From assembly GCF_029094545.1 (NCBI RefSeq), contig NZ_CP117835.1:1096001-1160000 (forward strand): 64,000 bases of DNA. The letters are read 5' to 3'. Both the position numbers and the translations under genes were made by a program. The notes beneath the pieces are model-generated. The model saw nothing but the letters and a program-made list of their open reading frames with translations, was not told the DNA's origin and did no database searches. Position 1 is the stretch's first letter, and each line of letters begins with the position of its first letter. This DNA comes from Alkalihalophilus pseudofirmus. GTDB lineage: Bacteria; Bacillota; Bacilli; Bacillales; Bacillaceae_D. Positions 1 through 8,412 of this stretch are shown here, one piece after another.

Positions 1-2
1 CA

Positions 3-308
3 AATAACGTAGAAGAAATCACAACAACAGAGTTAAAAGAGCAAATGAAGACTGATCAAACAGCAGTATACATTGATGTTCGTGAGGTTGATGAATTTGA
101 AGACGGACACGTAGAAGGTATGAAAAACATGCCGCTATCAAGCTTTACTGAAACGTATTCAGAACTTCCAAAGGATAAAGAAATTGTTGTCATGTGCCGC
201 AGCGGAAATCGCAGTATGCAAGCTGCAGAGTATCTAGTACAACAAGGGTACAAAAATGTAATAAATGTATCAGGCGGTATGCTTGCTTGGGACGGTCCAG
301 TTAAATAA
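3..308 (+). CDS. Rhodanese-domain protein (5' end outside window)
   Basis: Single-domain rhodanese, a family that carries persulfide sulfur on an active-site cysteine. The reading frame is open to the window edge, and residues before the first internal ATG (position 45) already look like the start of the fold (EEITTTELKEQ), so the true start lies upstream. Visible features are the IDVRE motif, the GHVEGMKNMPL stretch and the active-site loop CRSGNRS, with the Cys codon at 195-197. The six-residue loop is that of sulfurtransferases rather than Cdc25-like phosphatases. No fused domain is seen. A terminator follows directly, so this is the last gene of its unit. The physiological sulfur acceptor cannot be told from sequence. 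Confidence 0.9.
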   Translation, partial: NNVEEITTTELKEQMKTDQTAVYIDVREVDEFEDGHVEGMKNMPLSSFTETYSELPKDKEIVVMCRSGNRSMQAAEYLVQQGYKNVINVSGGMLAWDGPVK

Positions 309-317
309 AGTAATGTA

Positions 318-354
318 AGCCCTAATTACCTATATCAGGTGGTTAGGGTTTTTG
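318..354 (+). terminator. Terminator after rhodanese gene
   Basis: Inverted repeat CCCTAATTACC / GGTGGTTAGGG, imperfect in the middle, followed by TTTTTG. It separates the rhodanese gene from the oxidoreductase. Confidence 0.6.
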
Positions 355-434
355 TTTAAGCATAATCATTTTCTATTAGGTTTTGTTGATTTATAGTGAT
401 AGATAAAGATGCTGTAAAAAAGGAGAGACCCTGT

Positions 435-1421
435 ATGAAATTAAGCATTCTAGACCAATCTCCCATTTCGGTTGGATATACACCAATAGAAGCGTTAGAA
501 GCATCCGTACATTTAGCAAAAAAGGCTGAGGAGCTAGGTTATGAAAGGTACTGGATTGCTGAGCATCATGACTTTCCTGCTCTGGCTTGTCCGGCGCCAG
601 AAGTCATGCTTTCCTACATAGGAGCACAAACGAAAACGATTCGTATAGGAGCAGGTGCGGTCCTATTACCGCATTACAAACCATATAAAGTAGCTGAAAC
701 CTTTCATTTACTTGCTACATTATTTCCGGGGCGTATTGATCTTGGTATCGGCCGTGCACCTGGCGGATCAGCGGAAGCGTCAATGGCTCTATCAGATAAT
801 TATTTAAAAGGGGTGAGGGAGCTGCCTGAAGCACTTGAAGAATTATTGCATTTTATACGGAATGATTTCTCGTCGGATCATCTTTTCCAAAAGGTGACGG
901 CTTCTCCATTCCCGCCAGTTGCACCAGCTCCTTGGCTGCTCGGAACAAGTGAACGGAGTGCCGCCCTCGCAGCTAAAATGGGAATGGCCTATGCATTCGG
1001 TTATTTTATGAGTGATAAAGATGTTAAGAAAAGCATCGCAGCATATCAAGAATTATTCCAGGCATCTCCTGAATTTAAACAACCGAAGACTATTTTAGCT
1101 GTTTCAGTCATATGTGCGGAGACAACCGAGCGCGCAGAAGAGGTCGCTTCAAGCTATCTGCTGTGGAAGCGTCAAGTAGAAGCTGGTGAAGGCAGGCAAG
1201 GAATTCCTTCTATTGAGGAAGCAAAAAAGTATTCATTCAATGCTGAAGAGAAGAAAAGACTAAGTCAAAAAATGATCATTGGTAATCCAGATGAAGTATC
1301 ACAACGTCTGTTAGAATTCAAAGACATGTACAAGGTTGATGAGGTCATGATCGTAACGATTACACACAGCTATCGGGACCGTATAAAGTCTTATGAATTA
1401 GTTGCAGATGCATTCAAATAG
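435..1421 (+). CDS. LLM-class flavin-dependent oxidoreductase (luciferase-like)
   Basis: 328 aa, full length for the bacterial-luciferase-like monooxygenases that use FMNH2 supplied by a separate reductase. N-terminal LSILDQSPIS, WIAEHHD, the GAVLLPHYKPYKVAE segment and DLGIGRAPGG are typical of the MsnO8/YtmO-like group. The frame extends 13 codons further upstream, but ATG 435 is preferred because AGGAGAG lies 8-14 bases before it and the family normally begins MKLSILDQ. It stands alone between two non-coding gaps. The substrate is unknown; flanking genes (rhodanese, DUF2568) give no clue. Confidence 0.88.
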   Translation: MKLSILDQSPISVGYTPIEALEASVHLAKKAEELGYERYWIAEHHDFPALACPAPEVMLSYIGAQTKTIRIGAGAVLLPHYKPYKVAETFHLLATLFPGRIDLGIGRAPGGSAEASMALSDNYLKGVRELPEALEELLHFIRNDFSSDHLFQKVTASPFPPVAPAPWLLGTSERSAALAAKMGMAYAFGYFMSDKDVKKSIAAYQELFQASPEFKQPKTILAVSVICAETTERAEEVASSYLLWKRQVEAGEGRQGIPSIEEAKKYSFNAEEKKRLSQKMIIGNPDEVSQRLLEFKDMYKVDEVMIVTITHSYRDRIKSYELVADAFK

Positions 1422-1487
1422 CTTACTGATCTATTTCTCAAGTAGAAAATATTAAAACTAGGGCATTGATGGAGAAGAGGGATACTT

Positions 1488-1571
1488 ATGCGATTATCGA
1501 GTTCATCTTTAATTTACAATCAGGTTATTGGCTTTATCATATATCCAGATAGATTACAGAGCAAGCTATGA
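1488..1571 (+). CDS. Small upstream ORF, 27 aa, coupled to DUF2568 gene
   Basis: Not a recognised protein. ATG 1488 is preceded by GGAGAAGAGG, a much better ribosome site than anything before the next gene. The 27-residue frame begins MRLSSSSLIYNQ and its TGA overlaps the downstream ATG in an ATGA junction (1568-1571). This is the usual arrangement for translational coupling, so it may be a leader peptide that delivers ribosomes to the DUF2568 gene. A chance ORF, or the remnant of an older frame, is also possible. Confidence 0.35.
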   Translation: MRLSSSSLIYNQVIGFIIYPDRLQSKL

Positions 1572-1903
1572 TTATTATAGCTATCGTCCGTTTTATCCTA
1601 GAAGTAACGGCCTTACTAGCTTTAGGGTATTGGGGTTTTGAAGCAGGGACGGAAGTGTGGCATAAGGTCTTGTTTGGGTTCACTGCTCCGATACTAATGG
1701 CAGCCTTATGGGGTACATTTATTTCTCCTAAAGCACCTAAACGTCTGCATGAAGTACCTCGGCTCATTCTAGAAATTGTCTTGTTTACTCTAGCTGCCAC
1801 AGCTATGTATGTATCAGGGCTCGAATTACTTTCGGTCATCTTTATGTTAACAGCAATAGTGATTAGTATATTAATTCGAGGGTTAAAGATGACAGAATTA
1901 TAG
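1568..1903 (+). CDS. YrdB-like DUF2568 membrane protein
   Basis: 111 aa with about four hydrophobic segments: near residues 3-23 (IAIVRFILEVTALLALGYWG), 33-50, 66-83 and 85-105. The pattern ALGYWGF followed by a central AALWGTFISPKAP matches the DUF2568/YrdB family of small membrane proteins of unknown function. ATG 1568 has no clear ribosome site of its own, and a stop codon at 1550 limits any extension. Translation probably depends on the 27-aa ORF that ends on its start codon. A GC-rich hairpin follows. Confidence 0.75.
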   Translation: MIIIAIVRFILEVTALLALGYWGFEAGTEVWHKVLFGFTAPILMAALWGTFISPKAPKRLHEVPRLILEIVLFTLAATAMYVSGLELLSVIFMLTAIVISILIRGLKMTEL

Positions 1904-1913
1904 GGATCAATTG

Positions 1914-1946
1914 AACCCCAATCCTTATTTAGAAGGGAATGGGGTT
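1914..1946 (+). terminator. Hairpin after DUF2568 gene, weak terminator
   Basis: Arms AACCCCA (1914-1920) and TGGGGTT (1940-1946), with further pairing of TCC with GGA inside. The tail has only scattered Ts (ATTAGG), so termination is likely but not certain. Confidence 0.4.
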
Positions 1947-2073
1947 ATTAGGAAAAAAATAGTTAATGTCACCTAAGATTATAACCACGCTACAATCGCT
2001 TTAACCAAATTCCCGAATTTTTTTTATGATAAGATAAACGAACCTATAGAATTTTAATGGAGGAATGAATGCA

Positions 2074-2415
2074 TTGTCTACTTTACCGAACTGCCCGAAT
2101 TGTAACTCTGAATACACGTATCAAGATGGTAACCTCTTAGTCTGCCCTGAATGTGCACATGAATGGTCACCTCAAGATGAAAATGAAGCTCTAGAAGATG
2201 CGAAGGTTATTCGCGACTCAAATGGCAATACCTTAAAAGATGGGGATACCGTATCTGTAATAAAAGATTTGAAAGTAAAGGGAACGTCGTCGGTTGTAAA
2301 GATCGGGACAAAAGTGAAAAATATTCGTTTGGTTGACGGCGACCATGACATTGATTGCAAAATTGATGGCTTTGGGGCAATGAAGCTGAAATCAGAATTT
2401 GTAAAAAAGATCTAA
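2074..2415 (+). CDS. PhnA/YjdM-family zinc-ribbon protein
   Basis: 113 aa. The N-terminal zinc ribbon (CPNC near residue 7 and CPEC near residue 26, spaced by [13 protein letters not shown]) is followed by an acidic linker and a KOW-like C-terminal domain ([15 protein letters not shown]), as in E. coli YjdM. The old 'phosphonoacetate hydrolase PhnA' label is a historical misnomer for this family; the role is unknown. TTG 2074 is chosen over ATG 2065: GGAGG (2059-2063) lies 1 base from the ATG but 10 from the TTG, and TTG restores the family start [17 protein letters not shown] terminator follows. Confidence 0.85.
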   Translation: MSTLPNCPNCNSEYTYQDGNLLVCPECAHEWSPQDENEALEDAKVIRDSNGNTLKDGDTVSVIKDLKVKGTSSVVKIGTKVKNIRLVDGDHDIDCKIDGFGAMKLKSEFVKKI

Positions 2416-2421
2416 CTATGC

Positions 2422-2452
2422 TGGAGCTTAGAATTTTCTAAGCTCTTTTTTG
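2422..2452 (+). terminator. Terminator after YjdM-like gene
   Basis: Perfect arms GAGCTTAGAA and TTCTAAGCTC around a 2-4 nt loop, then TTTTTTG. Confidence 0.85.
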
Positions 2453-2535
2453 TGGAGATATATACCAAATTACAGCTGGTTATGGTAGGTTGATAGTAAG
2501 TATGTTTGCATTAAATAATACATATATGAGGTGTT

Positions 2536-3621
2536 ATGATGGTAGAGAATAAATGGATCAATGCACTCAATGTAAGATATCCGATTATTCAAGCGCCGAT
2601 GGCAGGTGGAATTACCACTACTGAACTGATATGCGAAGCTGCAAATAATGGCTGCTTAGGGATGATAGCTGCTGGCTATTTAACACCTGAGGCCCTAGCT
2701 GCTCAAATAGATGAAGTGAAAGAAGGAACAACACATCCATTTGGGGTAAACGTGTTTGTTCCTTCTGCATTTAGAACATCTCAAAAAGAAATTGATCACA
2801 CCTTGCAGCAGCTAGAGCCGATCTATCAGCAATTAAAAGTCGAGAATAGAGAAGTTACTATACCCGATTATCAGCAGCTTTTTGCTGTTTATAACGAGCA
2901 TATTGAGACCATTATTCAGAAGGACGTGAAAATCTGCTCGTTTACATTTGGGTTACCGGCAAGCGATATCATTCAACGTTTAAAAGAGGAAAATATCATT
3001 CTTATTGCAACGGCTACAACGGTGAAAGAAGCAATCGCAGCTGAGAAAGCAGGAATGGATGCTGTCGTTGTTCAGGGGAGTGAAGCAGGCGGTCATCGAG
3101 GTCATTTTATGGACGGAGTAGAAGAAAGTTCGATCGGTTTAATGTCGCTTCTCCCGCAAGTCGTTGATCAAGTGAGCATCCCTGTAATAGCGGCCGGCGG
3201 AATTATGGATGGCCGCGGCTTAGCAGCAGCTCTATGTCTTGGGGCAGAGGCGGTGCAGATGGGAACGGCTTTTTTAACATGTGTGGAAAGCGGGGCACCT
3301 GCTATTCACAAAGAGGCGATTATGAGTGCAGGTGAAGATGAGGTTATTTTGACTAAGAGCTTTTCTGGCAAATGGGCAAGGGGAATTAGCAATACGTTTA
3401 CACAAGAAATGAAAAAGTATCAAGACAACCTTCCTTCTTTCCCTGTACAAAATGCTCTTACACAACCGATGAGAAAAGCTGCAAGCCAAATGAATAATAA
3501 AGAATACATGTCTTTATGGTCAGGACAAAGTCCGAGATTAACGAAGAATACGACGGTAAAAACATTAATTGAGCTTACAATACAGGAAGCTGGAGAGGTA
3601 GTTTCGAACATAAATGATTAG
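2536..3621 (+). CDS. Nitronate monooxygenase (2-nitropropane dioxygenase family)
   Basis: 361 aa, the usual length for FMN-dependent nitronate monooxygenases that detoxify alkyl nitronates such as propionate-3-nitronate. The TIM-barrel start PIIQAPMAGGITTTEL, the QGSEAGGHRGHF motif with the catalytic-position His, and the phosphate-binding AAGGIMDGRGLAAALCLGAEAVQMGT are all intact. GAGGTG precedes tandem ATGs at 2536 and 2539; either could be used. Monocistronic, followed by a strong hairpin. Some members are instead enoyl-ACP reductases (FabK), but the GSEAGGHRG signature and the length favour the monooxygenase. Confidence 0.88.
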   Translation: MMVENKWINALNVRYPIIQAPMAGGITTTELICEAANNGCLGMIAAGYLTPEALAAQIDEVKEGTTHPFGVNVFVPSAFRTSQKEIDHTLQQLEPIYQQLKVENREVTIPDYQQLFAVYNEHIETIIQKDVKICSFTFGLPASDIIQRLKEENIILIATATTVKEAIAAEKAGMDAVVVQGSEAGGHRGHFMDGVEESSIGLMSLLPQVVDQVSIPVIAAGGIMDGRGLAAALCLGAEAVQMGTAFLTCVESGAPAIHKEAIMSAGEDEVILTKSFSGKWARGISNTFTQEMKKYQDNLPSFPVQNALTQPMRKAASQMNNKEYMSLWSGQSPRLTKNTTVKTLIELTIQEAGEVVSNIND

Positions 3622-3625
3622 TGAA

Positions 3626-3662
3626 GAGAGAGGCGGGCTTACTGAAGCTTGCTTCTCTTTTC
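3626..3662 (+). terminator. Terminator after nitronate monooxygenase gene
   Basis: 13-bp stem 3628-3640 / 3645-3657 with loop ACTG and only G.U wobbles as imperfections, then TTTTCATTT. Confidence 0.7.
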
Positions 3663-3715
3663 ATTTCTTTGTAATTGGAAGCCAGCTTATAGTAATTTTG
3701 TTTCATTATTTATAC

Positions 3716-3755
3716 ATAAAAAGAACCCATAAAAAACGTTTTGTTTTTTATGGGC
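3716..3755 (-). terminator. Terminator of the Na/Pi transporter gene
   Basis: Read on the minus strand: GCCCATAAAAAAC, short loop, GTTTTTTATGGG, then TTCTTTTTATG. It lies about 25 bp past the stop codon at 3778. Confidence 0.85.
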
Positions 3756-3777
3756 TTAACAATTTAAGTGTTAACAT

Positions 3778-4719
3778 TTATTGATAGATTTGACTTTTGG
3801 AATGAATCCACTCGACAAAACGAGCAAATGCTTGAGCAAATGGAAGCAGAATGACAGAGCAGATTGTATTGAAAATGACACTAGAATGAGCCAGCTGCTG
3901 CATTGTGTCATCAGTCATAGACGTCACGACCTGTACCAACAAATCCATCATTGGTAAAAAGATGATAACCCCTAATAGGTTGAGCCATATGTTTGCAAAT
4001 GCCACAAGCTTTGCATGTTTACTAGCCCCGATTGTAGCAAGAAATGCAGTAATACATGTACCGATATTTGCCCCGAGCATAATCGCTATACCAGATTTTA
4101 AGGTTAGGAGATGATCACTCATAAATCCCATCGCAATAGCAGTAGTTGCTGTGCTTGATTGGACAAGACCGGTTAATGCAGCCCCTATTAAAATTCCTGT
4201 AAATGAATGATCATTTGTAAAGTGAAATAACGTGTGGACAGAGGGAAGGTTGCTTAATGGATACGCAAGCGACTCCAACCCATCCATTGCTATAAATATA
4301 CATGCCAAGCCAAAGGTAAGACAACCGATGCTAAATGCTTTTTTCTTTGGAATAAATAAAGCTACAAGACCCGTTAGAAGCAAGGGAATAATAAAGTGAG
4401 AGAGATCAAGGACCAATATTTCTGTTGTAATGGTCGTCCCAATATTCGCTCCAAGAATAATTCCGATCGATTGCCTGAAGGTTAAAAGATTCGCTGCAAC
4501 GAGTCCTACAGTCATCACAAGAACAGCTGAGCTGCTTTGGAGCATGGCGGTAGCCACTGTTCCAATGAGTAAGCCTTTCCATGCTTTATCTGTAAACCGG
4601 TGTACATTTCGTTGAAAAAGTTCTCCTCCAAGTGGAAGCAGCCCTGCTCGCATGATGATCATTCCAAATAGAAACAGAGCAATAAATACGGCAAAAAGAG
4701 AAAATAATTCCTTGAACAA
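3778..4719 (-). CDS. yqeW: Na/Pi cotransporter family protein, YqeW-like
   Basis: 313 aa, all membrane. It carries the duplicated NptA/YjbB signature: two QSSSA/QSSTATT motifs (AMLQSSSAVLVMTVGL and GLVQSSTATTAIAMGF) and two GANIGT motifs, the substrate and sodium path of the SLC34-type fold. There is no C-terminal PhoU domain, as in short Bacillus homologues. Start: AAAGAGGTGATTCACTTG places a near-full Shine-Dalgarno 8 bases before TTG 4719; the GTG at 4728 lies inside the SD. It is transcribed against its neighbours and has its own terminator. In B. subtilis yqeW neighbours rpsU (from memory); here 19 kb separates them. Confidence 0.85.
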   Translation of the reverse strand: MFKELFSLFAVFIALFLFGMIIMRAGLLPLGGELFQRNVHRFTDKAWKGLLIGTVATAMLQSSSAVLVMTVGLVAANLLTFRQSIGIILGANIGTTITTEILVLDLSHFIIPLLLTGLVALFIPKKKAFSIGCLTFGLACIFIAMDGLESLAYPLSNLPSVHTLFHFTNDHSFTGILIGAALTGLVQSSTATTAIAMGFMSDHLLTLKSGIAIMLGANIGTCITAFLATIGASKHAKLVAFANIWLNLLGVIIFLPMMDLLVQVVTSMTDDTMQQLAHSSVIFNTICSVILLPFAQAFARFVEWIHSKSQIYQ

Positions 4720-4789
4720 GTGAATCACCTCTTTACCACTCTATGGACAAACATCAGGAGGCATGACTGAAAAAAAGTTTATTTAATGA

Positions 4790-4866
4790 TTGAATGTTCA
4801 GATATTTTTAGGTATAGTAATAAATGAGATTAACTCTTGTGGATTATAGAGGGGTGGTTCTATACA
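4790..4866 (+). promoter_or_regulatory. Candidate sigma-A promoters of the acyl-CoA dehydrogenase-ligase unit
   Basis: Two candidates: TTGAAT-17-TATAGT (4790-4818) and TTGTGG-18-TATACA (4837-4866). The second starts about 20 bp before the palindromic operator at 4893. Confidence 0.45.
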
Positions 4867-4892
4867 TAGGAGTATATTTTTTTATCTTCAAC

Positions 4893-4910
4893 ATACCGAC
4901 TGGTTAGTAA
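4893..4910 (+). promoter_or_regulatory. TetR-type operator, copy 1
   Basis: ATACCGACTGGTTAGTAA, 14 of 18 positions identical to the perfect palindrome at 10834. It lies 32 bp before the start of the ACAD11-like gene. See the regulon finding. Confidence 0.6.
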
Positions 4911-4941
4911 GTTTGTCGAATAGCAGGGAGAGGTGTTGAAT

Positions 4942-6177
4942 ATGGACTTTTTTTTCAGTGAAAAAGTAAAGCGCTTACAACAAGAATTGACATCATTTAT
5001 GGACGAACATATCTATCCGAATGAATTGTTGTTTGAAGAACAACTAAATCAATTGCCAGATAGATTTTCTGGAAATCCACAGGTTATGGAAGAGTTAAAA
5101 GCAAAAGCGAAAGAAGCTGGATTGTGGAACTTGTTTTTGCCAGACGCAAAAGAAGGAGCAGGGCTGACAAACTTAGAATATGCTCCGCTTTGTGAGATTA
5201 TGGGCCGTTCATTTATCGCACCTGAGGTGTTTAATTGTAACGCCCCTGATACAGGGAATATGGAAGTTCTGGTGAGGTATGGCACAGAACAGCAGAAAGC
5301 TCTCTGGCTGAGGCCTTTGCTTGATGGTGATATCCGTTCTGCATTTGCAATGACAGAGCCTGATGTCGCTTCATCTGATGCAACCAATATTTCGATTGAT
5401 ATTCAATCTGATGGAGATGAATACGTTATAAACGGTCGTAAATGGTGGTCATCTGGAGCGGGAGATCCGCGCTGCAAAGTCCTTATTCTAATGGGTAAAA
5501 CCAATCCCCATGCCGACAGACATAAGCAGCAGTCAATGATCATTGTTCCGATGGACACTAAAGGGGTAAAGATTAAGAGGATGCTGCCGGTCTTTGGGTA
5601 TGACCATGCCCCGCATGGACACGCTGAAATTGAGTTTACAAATGTAAGAGTGCCAAAGTCTAATCTTCTTTTAGGTGAGGGGCGAGGGTTTGAAATTGCT
5701 CAAGGAAGACTAGGGCCTGGGAGGATTCACCATTGTATGAGGACAATTGGTGCAGCTGAACGAGCACTAGAATTAATGTGTGAAAGAGCTGTCAAAAGAA
5801 CTCCTTTTGGCAAGCCTCTAGCAAAGCAAGGTGTCGTGGGAGAATGGATCGCAACCTCTAGGATTGAGATTGAACAGGCGAGGCTTCTGACATTAAAAGC
5901 AGCCTCGATGATGGATACAGTTGGAAATAAAGTAGCGAAAAAAGAAATTGCAATGATTAAAGTGATTGCCCCTCAAATGGCGCTCAGAGTGATTGACCGC
6001 GCCATACAAGCTTTCGGTGCAGCTGGTGTGAGCGAGGATGTTCCGCTCGCCGCGATGTATGCCAATATTCGTACGCTAAGAATTGCAGATGGGCCGGATG
6101 AAGTCCATCTAGCAGCAATTGCTAAGCAAGAGTTAAAATCGTACTTACAATCACCTATTACTGTTGGGGAGGAATAA
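4942..6177 (+). CDS. ACAD11-like acyl-CoA dehydrogenase
   Basis: 411 aa FAD flavoprotein of the acyl-CoA dehydrogenase fold. Long stretches resemble the C-terminal domain of vertebrate ACAD10/11 (from memory): [77 protein letters not shown]. Where ordinary members have a catalytic Glu in an EGT loop, this one has DGPDEVH with Asp383. In the ACAD10/11 and LvaC pathways such enzymes process 4-phosphorylated acyl-CoA into an enoyl- or 3-hydroxyacyl-CoA. ATG 4942 sits about 8 bases after GAGG; GTG 4933 lies inside the SD. It is followed 3 bp later by the CoA ligase. Function in 4-hydroxy acid breakdown is inferred from the kinase gene at 12.5 kb. Confidence 0.85.
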   Translation: MDFFFSEKVKRLQQELTSFMDEHIYPNELLFEEQLNQLPDRFSGNPQVMEELKAKAKEAGLWNLFLPDAKEGAGLTNLEYAPLCEIMGRSFIAPEVFNCNAPDTGNMEVLVRYGTEQQKALWLRPLLDGDIRSAFAMTEPDVASSDATNISIDIQSDGDEYVINGRKWWSSGAGDPRCKVLILMGKTNPHADRHKQQSMIIVPMDTKGVKIKRMLPVFGYDHAPHGHAEIEFTNVRVPKSNLLLGEGRGFEIAQGRLGPGRIHHCMRTIGAAERALELMCERAVKRTPFGKPLAKQGVVGEWIATSRIEIEQARLLTLKAASMMDTVGNKVAKKEIAMIKVIAPQMALRVIDRAIQAFGAAGVSEDVPLAAMYANIRTLRIADGPDEVHLAAIAKQELKSYLQSPITVGEE

Positions 6178-6180
6178 GAG

Positions 6181-7824
6181 ATGGATAAACGTTGGCTTGC
6201 TTTATATGAGAATAATTTAGAGGCGAAATCTACCATTGAGAAAAGAACCTTAACTGACTTATTAAACGATACAGCTAACAAACATGGAACGAATACGGCT
6301 ATTACCTTTTACGGGAAAACGTGGTCGTATCAGGAGCTCCAAAAATATAGTGAAGTATTAGCAGGTGCGCTGCATCAAGATCAGTTTGATAAAGGGGATC
6401 GTCTAGCGATCATGCTGCCAAACTGTCCACATTATCTATTCTCATTATTTGGTACATTTCGCGCAGGCGGCGTGGTTGTCCAAGTAAACCCAATGTATGT
6501 TGCCAGGGAGCTTGAGTATATTTTAAATGACTCTGAAGCAACCCATATTGTGATTCTCTCAGATTTATATCCTCTGTTTAAATCAGTCCGCGATAAAGTA
6601 CCAACTAAAAAAGCAGTTGTTGTTGCTCTTAAGCCGGATGCAGAGGTGGAGATTGAGGGTGATGACATCTTGTTTGATTCCTATTTGAAAGGAGCATCTG
6701 CACCGGCGCCACAACACTCTCTTGATCCTGAAGTGGACCTTGCTGTATTGCAATATACAGGGGGAACGACTGGCGTATCAAAAGGGGTTATGCTCACTCA
6801 TATGAACCTCATCTCTAATACAGAGCAAACATATGACTTCATGTTTAGCGGGGATGTTAGCCCTCCTCATAATGCAAAGGTGGTTAATGTTCTGCCATTA
6901 TTTCATATCTTCAGCTTGACCTGCTGTAACTTTGTCACGATCCGTCATGGAGGAAATCAGATACTCATTCCACGTTTTGACATGCCTGAAGTACTAGAGA
7001 CGATTAAACGTGAAAAGCCGTTTCAATTTGGGGGCGTGCCAACGATGTATGTCGGCTTTAACCAAGTTGGGAAGTATAAAGAATTTGGTTTAGATCTAGT
7101 TGAAAGCTATGTCAGCGGGGGATCATCCTTACCAGTAGAAGCACTTGAAGCTTTTGAAGCAGGAACAGGAAGAAAGCTTTGTGAAGGGTACGGGCTCAGT
7201 GAAGCAGCACCGGTTACTCACTTTAATCCTTCGTTCCAAGAAAGAAAAGCAGGTAGTGTCGGTATACCTCTTCCAAACACAGATGCGAAAGTGGTTGCTG
7301 AAACGGATGCAGGATGGGAAGAAGTTGGCGTTGGTGAAGTGGGAGAAATGATTATCAAAGGGCCGCAAGTGATGAAGGGGTACTGGAGAAAGCCTGAAGA
7401 AACGAAGAAAACGCTGAGAGATGGCTGGCTCTTCACTGGTGATTTAGCGAAAATGGATGAAGAAGGATATTTCAGCATAGTCGACCGTAAGAAAGATATG
7501 ATTCTAGCAAGCGGCTATAATGTCTACCCGCGTGAAATTGAAGAAGTCCTCTATGGGCATTCCGGGGTTCAAGAAGTCATAGTACTAGGTCTGCCGGACC
7601 CTTACAGAGGAGAAACAGTGAAAGCCTATATCACTCCTAAGCCTGATAGTACTCTAACAAGCCAGGAGATCATTGAGTTCTGCAGAAAACAAATGGCAGC
7701 ATATAAAGTACCGACAGCAGTTGAATTCCGTGATGAACTGCCAAAATCAGCTGTAGGAAAGCTGTTAAAGCGAAAGCTTCGTGATGAAGAGGTAGCAAAA
7801 GTAAAAGCGGAACAGTCGTCTTAA
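6181..7824 (+). CDS. Long-chain fatty-acid-CoA ligase-like enzyme
   Basis: 547 aa ANL-superfamily acyl-CoA synthetase that activates a carboxylic acid to its CoA thioester via an acyl-AMP. Motifs in order: AMP-binding loop YTGGTTGVSKGV (about residue 198), YGLSEAAPVTHFNP (A5), GDLAKMDEEGYFSIVDRKKDMI (A7-A8 hinge) and the catalytic lysine region PKSAVGKLLKRKLR near the C-terminus. No membrane segment. It overlaps nothing but follows the ACAD11-like gene by 3 bp, so the two are co-transcribed. Chain-length preference cannot be read; given the neighbours, a 4-hydroxy or 4-keto acid is plausible, playing the part of LvaE. Confidence 0.88.
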   Translation: MDKRWLALYENNLEAKSTIEKRTLTDLLNDTANKHGTNTAITFYGKTWSYQELQKYSEVLAGALHQDQFDKGDRLAIMLPNCPHYLFSLFGTFRAGGVVVQVNPMYVARELEYILNDSEATHIVILSDLYPLFKSVRDKVPTKKAVVVALKPDAEVEIEGDDILFDSYLKGASAPAPQHSLDPEVDLAVLQYTGGTTGVSKGVMLTHMNLISNTEQTYDFMFSGDVSPPHNAKVVNVLPLFHIFSLTCCNFVTIRHGGNQILIPRFDMPEVLETIKREKPFQFGGVPTMYVGFNQVGKYKEFGLDLVESYVSGGSSLPVEALEAFEAGTGRKLCEGYGLSEAAPVTHFNPSFQERKAGSVGIPLPNTDAKVVAETDAGWEEVGVGEVGEMIIKGPQVMKGYWRKPEETKKTLRDGWLFTGDLAKMDEEGYFSIVDRKKDMILASGYNVYPREIEEVLYGHSGVQEVIVLGLPDPYRGETVKAYITPKPDSTLTSQEIIEFCRKQMAAYKVPTAVEFRDELPKSAVGKLLKRKLRDEEVAKVKAEQSS

Positions 7825-7898
7825 AACGAAGGTTGAGGCTGGGGCAAAAGTATGTTTACTAATAGGACTACGAACGTTACAGATGCGGCCTATGTATC

Positions 7899-7984
7899 CC
7901 GCTCCTGAAATATGCTTCGCTTTTCGTGTGGAGCTGGTGAGCTTTCTCGGGCTTGGCCTTATAGGATCTCATACTTGCTCTAGT
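7899..7984 (+). repeat. Intergenic repeat, copy A1
   Basis: Starts CCGCTCCTGAAATATGCTTC and ends TTGCTCTAGT. It matches copy A2 over about 85 bp with a handful of substitutions; the central GGGC stem is partly degraded here (GGGCTTGGCCTT). Confidence 0.85.
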
Positions 7985-8027
7985 CAACGAACTGAAAAGC
8001 TTTGATACATTGGTTATAGCTTACTCG

Positions 8028-8114
8028 CCGCTCCTGAAATATGCTTCGCTTTCCGTGTGGAGCTGGTGAGCTTCCTCGGGCTTTTGCCCTGTGGGATCTC
8101 ACCCCTGCTCTAGT
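8028..8114 (+). repeat. Intergenic repeat, copy A2
   Basis: Direct repeat of copy A1. The core CCTCGGGCTTTTGCCCTG can form a GGGC-TTTT-GCCC hairpin and continues GTGGGATCTCAC. Confidence 0.85.
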
Positions 8115-8161
8115 ACACACAGGAGTCTACGCATATTTCATCCGCTAGGTTAGTGCTTTTC

Positions 8162-8185
8162 CAGAAATGTAGTGGAATGATGTAG
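8162..8185 (+). repeat. 24-bp dispersed element, copy 1
   Basis: Begins CAGAAATGTAGTGGAATG. An exact 24-bp copy lies at 63944-63967, same orientation. Confidence 0.85.
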
Positions 8186-8289
8186 GAAGTGAGCTCAGTT
8201 CTAATGATAATTGTGTCAACTGCCGCACGGTATTTAAGGTTTAGAAGCTGCTTATAAAAATGGTAGTACTATACAACATCCTCATCAGT

Positions 8290-8412
8290 TGATTGGAGCG
8301 GAAGACACCGACTCCAGCGGGATGTGCGTGATTAGGGAGACCCCACAGGGCGAAAGCCCGAGGAGGCTTCTGGGCCGCCCGCAGTAAGCGAGTGTCTGCA
8401 GCGGAAATCAAC
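8290..8412 (-). repeat. Intergenic repeat, copy B (inverted relative)
   Basis: On the minus strand it contains CCTCGGGCTTTCGCCCTG then GTGGGGTCTC, the same core as copy A2. Its outer ends are complementary: GGAGCGGAAGACACCGACTC near the left end and GTGTCTGCAGCGGAAATC near the right belong to a repeat type common between genes in Bacillaceae (from memory). Confidence 0.75.

Noticed and set aside
8143-8160. CCGCTAGGTTAGTGC, partly like the TetR operator
   Set aside because: Only one half-site fits, and the stretch is paired with a similar repeat flank at 8464-8502, so repeat ancestry explains it.
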